From assembly GCA_031283515.1 (NCBI GenBank), contig JAITBS010000184.1:1-8810 (forward strand): a DNA stretch of 8,810 nt, given 5' to 3'. Both the position numbers and the translations under genes were made by a program. The first letter of the stretch is position 1. Each line of letters opens with the position of its first letter. The stretch is from Planctomycetaceae bacterium. GTDB lineage: Bacteria > Planctomycetota > Planctomycetia > Pirellulales > Thermoguttaceae. Below, piece after piece: positions 6,463 to 8,810 of the stretch. The notes beneath the pieces are model-generated. The model saw nothing but the letters and a program-made list of their open reading frames with translations. It was not told the origin of the DNA and did no database searches.

Positions 6463-6843
6463 TCAGGGTTTTTCAACAGTAAAATTAAATTCTGTTTTTC
6501 CTTTAACTTCGCAAGTCAAACCGGAAGTCGAAGGGGAACAATATTTCTCATTGACAATTCGTTTCATTTTGAAATCAGGCGGTAACGACAGAACCGGATT
6601 ATCAAAATATACAGTGTATATTCCCGACGGAACACCATCTCCGGGTTTGATGGAGGTTAGTAAATACGTTCCATCCTCTTTGAGTAAACCGCGTGCTTCG
6701 TAAGTTTCTGTTGTAAAAATTACATTGTTTCCAGTAACCGGTGTACCGTCGGGATAAGTTACTTTTCCCGAAACTGTAACAAGTTTATTACAACCGGAAC
6801 AGAAAAGTACGAAAAATAGCAAAAAAACAGTGAAAATTCTCAT
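6463..6843 (-). CDS. Small transthyretin-like lipoprotein (unit B)
   Basis: A 126-residue lipoprotein with signal sequence and lipobox C15-S16-G17-C18, so Cys18 is the expected lipidated residue. The mature part is one small beta-sandwich-like domain with V-S-G-K-V-x-Y-PDG (24-33), VPSGIYTVYF (71-80), NEKY (98-101) and the C-terminal VEKP shared with the unit A copy. Two further cysteines (102, 111) could form a disulphide. Role unknown; an envelope partner of the neighbouring pseudopilin is inferred from the repeated pairing. AGGAG (6851-6855), 7 nt before the ATG at 6843, fixes the start. A longer in-frame reading up to 6981 would translate the palindromic repeat and is rejected. The gap to the pseudopilin gene is 345 bp here against 66 bp in unit A, because a repeat element lies between them. 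Confidence 0.88.
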   Translation of the reverse strand: MRIFTVFLLFFVLFCSGCNKLVTVSGKVTYPDGTPVTGNNVIFTTETYEARGLLKEDGTYLLTSIKPGDGVPSGIYTVYFDNPVLSLPPDFKMKRIVNEKYCSPSTSGLTCEVKGKTEFNFTVEKP

Positions 6844-6875
6844 AAATCGACTCCTGAAAGTTAAAATATTCGTAT

Positions 6876-7158
6876 ATATATCAGTGGAATTTTTGTAGTT
6901 ACCAACAATAGGTAGCCCTGAAAGGGCGTTAAGATTATAACCCGCCCCAACGGGGCGGGTTAAATCCTCCCTAATCAACAAGCCCTGAAAGGGCGATAGG
7001 AAATTTTTAAACAGAACATAATGTCATTTTAATCCTATTCCCGTTGCCCTTTCAGGGCGTCGTTTCACAAGGAATTATAACCCACCCCGTTGGGGTGGGT
7101 TATAATCCTGACGCCCCTATCGGGGCTAATGTGAAAAACAATAATTCCACTGATATAT
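6876..7158. mobile_element. Palindromic REP/MITE-like element between pseudopilin and lipoprotein genes
   Basis: A 283-bp element bounded by 16-bp perfect terminal inverted repeats (6876-6891 and 7143-7158), extending inward with one mismatch. Its two halves are inverted copies, each with three hairpins: 6915-6927, 6939-6961 and 6982-6994 on the left; 7113-7126, 7079-7101 and 7046-7058 on the right. Matching hairpins differ between the halves but stay paired (for instance GCCCC/GGGGC against ACCCC/GGGGT). There is no coding capacity, so it would need a transposase supplied elsewhere. AATATTC occurs on both sides (6865-6871, 7163-7169) four bases out and might be a target duplication, though it contains a self-complementary core. 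Unit A lacks it, consistent with insertion. A REP-type repeat moved by a Y1 transposase is one alternative. Confidence 0.75.
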
Positions 7159-7188
7159 TACAAATATTCAAGTTTTTCAAACTAATGA

Positions 7189-8367
7189 TTACGGTAATTG
7201 AACAGGTCTGCCGTCATTAACAATTGTCAACATGGCAGCTGTTTCTGCGGGAATAGTCATGGTAACAGCACGAACAGAGCCGTCACCCAAAGTAAAATTA
7301 CAAATTCCCGGATGCCAGCTCCCAAAACCCAATCGAGTACTTCCCCAGACATTAGCAAAAACATTAGGCGGATTCAGACTTCCCCGTTGTCCGCCATCGA
7401 GAATGGAACCTCCCGTCATATAACCGCCAAACTTAATACCACGACAACTGGCAAGAGTTTGGTACTCAAAAACGTTCAAATAAGAACCATCGGAAAGATA
7501 ACCGGAGTCGTCTGTTTCGGTGGGATTGGAACCACCGTCAACCCATGTAACATTTAAAGCGGAAGCCCATTGTGGGGCATTGGGATCGTTCCCCATAAAA
7601 ATTTGTTTTTCGCCAAACAAGATTTGATTGCTTGTTCCATCACTGATCCATGCAAAAGTATCTCGTGGTGACCATGTGGACGCTGCATTGGGATTACTTA
7701 ATATGGCAGCGCGAAAAGGTCCTCGATAATATTCATAATAAGGTTTAGCGGTACCGCCGGAAACATTGTCTGTACGTCCGGCTTGGGTGTGCCATTGACC
7801 ACTCCATGCGTTGTTGGTATCTGTATCCCAGTTTCCATCCGTAACAATCGCAACAGCAAAAGCGTAATCTCCGCGAGGACCAGGACTAGAGTGATAACCG
7901 ATACCGGAAGTTGGAATGTTATCGGTAATAGCAACTCCGCCACGACGGGTCGGACACTTCATAATAGGAACCGAACCGAAGGAATTTTTATTTTCTGGTG
8001 ACAAACCGTTCCACCAACCGCTGTCATGACCGATCAACCCGTTTGTTTCAAGACGTTGTTTACAAACTTCCCAGAGAGCCTGTTGCTCGATAAAGGGATA
8101 GATGTAAGCAAAGAGTGAAAATAATCGTTGCTCATGTCCCCAACTGACATTAACACCACTGCCAGACGGTGGTAATCCTTGCAACGAATCATGGAAATTG
8201 TGTGTTGCAATTCCCAACTGTTTCATGTGGTTAGTACATGACATCCGTCGCGCAGCTTCCCGCGCTGCTTGCACGGCAGGTAACAGTAACGCAATTAACA
8301 CGCCGATAATCGCAATCACTACAAGTAATTCGACTAACGTAAATCCGCGAAAAAATCTGATTTTCAT
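7189..8367 (-). CDS. DUF1559 type II pseudopilin-like protein (unit B)
   Basis: A 392-residue paralogue of the unit A pseudopilin. The prepilin leader ends at Gly8, with Phe9 as the mature first residue and Glu13 at +5. The hydrophobic helix and PAVQAAREAARR segment are nearly identical to unit A, also in DNA. CTNHMKQLGIATHNFHD follows, then a diverged central domain, then FGSWH...LGDGSVR (DGSVR at 362-366) and a closing PVQLP like the PVSLP of unit A. Function as for other family members is unproven; export through a type II or IV pilus-like machine after prepilin peptidase cleavage is expected. The start at 8367 is set by AAGGAG (8375-8380) 7 nt upstream; an in-frame ATG at 8424 lies inside the leader hairpin and is rejected. 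Confidence 0.93.
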   Translation of the reverse strand: MKIRFFRGFTLVELLVVIAIIGVLIALLLPAVQAAREAARRMSCTNHMKQLGIATHNFHDSLQGLPPSGSGVNVSWGHEQRLFSLFAYIYPFIEQQALWEVCKQRLETNGLIGHDSGWWNGLSPENKNSFGSVPIMKCPTRRGGVAITDNIPTSGIGYHSSPGPRGDYAFAVAIVTDGNWDTDTNNAWSGQWHTQAGRTDNVSGGTAKPYYEYYRGPFRAAILSNPNAASTWSPRDTFAWISDGTSNQILFGEKQIFMGNDPNAPQWASALNVTWVDGGSNPTETDDSGYLSDGSYLNVFEYQTLASCRGIKFGGYMTGGSILDGGQRGSLNPPNVFANVWGSTRLGFGSWHPGICNFTLGDGSVRAVTMTIPAETAAMLTIVNDGRPVQLP

Positions 8368-8810
8368 CTTAATTCTCCTTAAAATAAAGAGGTATTGAAA
8401 ATTTAAACAGATTACATAACACATAATCTGTTTGGGTTACAAAGTGGGAAAAAACGCAACGCCGAGAAACGGCAACAGAATATCGCTCTTAGACAGGAGC
8501 GACACGGTTGTAAAAATAGGTTCATTCCCACCGACTAAAATGGTGCATTACATGTGCAAAACGTAACGCTGAATTATACCCATGAAATCACACGCGGCAC
8601 TCCCTTTACGGGAGCCACGCAACTTTGTGATTTCACAGTAATTTTCTACACGGAAAATCCGTTAGTCTTGTAGAAAATGACTGTTCGCCGAAGCGATTTT
8701 ACAACTGTTGACGTACTCGATTTTTAACACCCGAATAAAAATTCGGGCAACTTATTTTTCAAAACGTAATTTGATCTCCAAATATTGAAAATTAAAAAAC
8801 TAAAATCTTT
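8368..8810 (-). ncRNA. Structured 5' leader RNA, copy B (cut by window end)
   Basis: This is the second copy of the leader, homologous to copy A up to about 8800. Equivalent helices are 8730-8735/8742-8747; the long-range helix 8507-8515/8697-8705 (9 bp, sequence unrelated to the copy A helix); 8641-8650/8669-8678; 8583-8592/8626-8635 enclosing the GC-rich hairpin (about 8593-8619); 8483-8488/8497-8502; 8461-8464/8470-8473; and 8405-8414/8424-8433, here 10 bp long with an A-U where copy A has G-C. Conserved unpaired segments include the loop at 8489-8496 and the stretch around 8519-8537. The expected promoter would lie beyond 8810. Confidence 0.8.
8375..8380 (-). promoter_or_regulatory. Shine-Dalgarno deciding the unit B pseudopilin start
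   Basis: AAGGAG on the minus strand, 7 nt before the ATG at 8367, is identical in sequence and spacing to the unit A site. It supports the short start at the prepilin leader. Confidence 0.88.

Noticed and set aside
6844..6981. N-terminal extension of the unit B lipoprotein up to an ATG at 6981
   Set aside because: It would translate the palindromic repeat. The lipoprotein signal sequence and a good Shine-Dalgarno mark the start at 6843.
6900..7130. A CRISPR array, from the recurring GCCCTGAAAGGGC units
   Set aside because: There are only a few units, in both orientations, with irregular spacing and mirrored order, which fits a palindromic element instead.

Overview
The window looks like a moderately AT-rich member of the Planctomycetota. 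The main reason is two large type II pseudopilin-like proteins of the DUF1559 kind (an N-terminal prepilin methylation motif and a C-terminal DGSVR motif), each followed by a small transthyretin-like lipoprotein. This gene pair is typical of that phylum and is usually present there in many copies. The assignment rests on gene families only. Every gene I can support lies on the minus strand, so the window reads from high to low coordinates.

Unit B (8810 to 2745) starts with a structured leader of about 430 nt (8368-8810, cut by the window end). It continues with a DUF1559 pseudopilin (8367-7189), a 283-bp palindromic repeat element (6876-7158), a lipoprotein (6843-6463), a 228-bp gap holding a seven-unit tetranucleotide repeat, a secreted clan GH-A glycoside hydrolase with a CBM9-like C-terminus (6234-3442) and, one base later, a stand-alone coaB (3440-2745). 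A 344-bp non-coding stretch follows, ending in a near-consensus promoter (2395-2423).

Unit A (about 2388 to 1) repeats the layout: a second copy of the leader (1943-2388), a second DUF1559 pseudopilin (1942-758), a second lipoprotein (691-308), and the start of a secreted GH16-like hydrolase (225-1, cut by the window edge).

The most interesting signal is the duplicated leader. The two copies share a conserved core, but several stems differ in sequence and stay paired, including a long-range helix (2083-2088 with 2271-2276; 8507-8515 with 8697-8705) and an 11-bp stem (2156-2166 with 2200-2210). Wobble pairing and a cUUCGg tetraloop indicate that the RNA is the minus strand, so it would be the 5' leader of each pseudopilin mRNA. 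I do not recognise it as a known riboswitch or ribozyme class. Together the two units suggest a reusable cassette, structured leader - pseudopilin - lipoprotein - secreted carbohydrate-active enzyme, in which the surface proteins may help handle or export the hydrolase. That functional link is inference.
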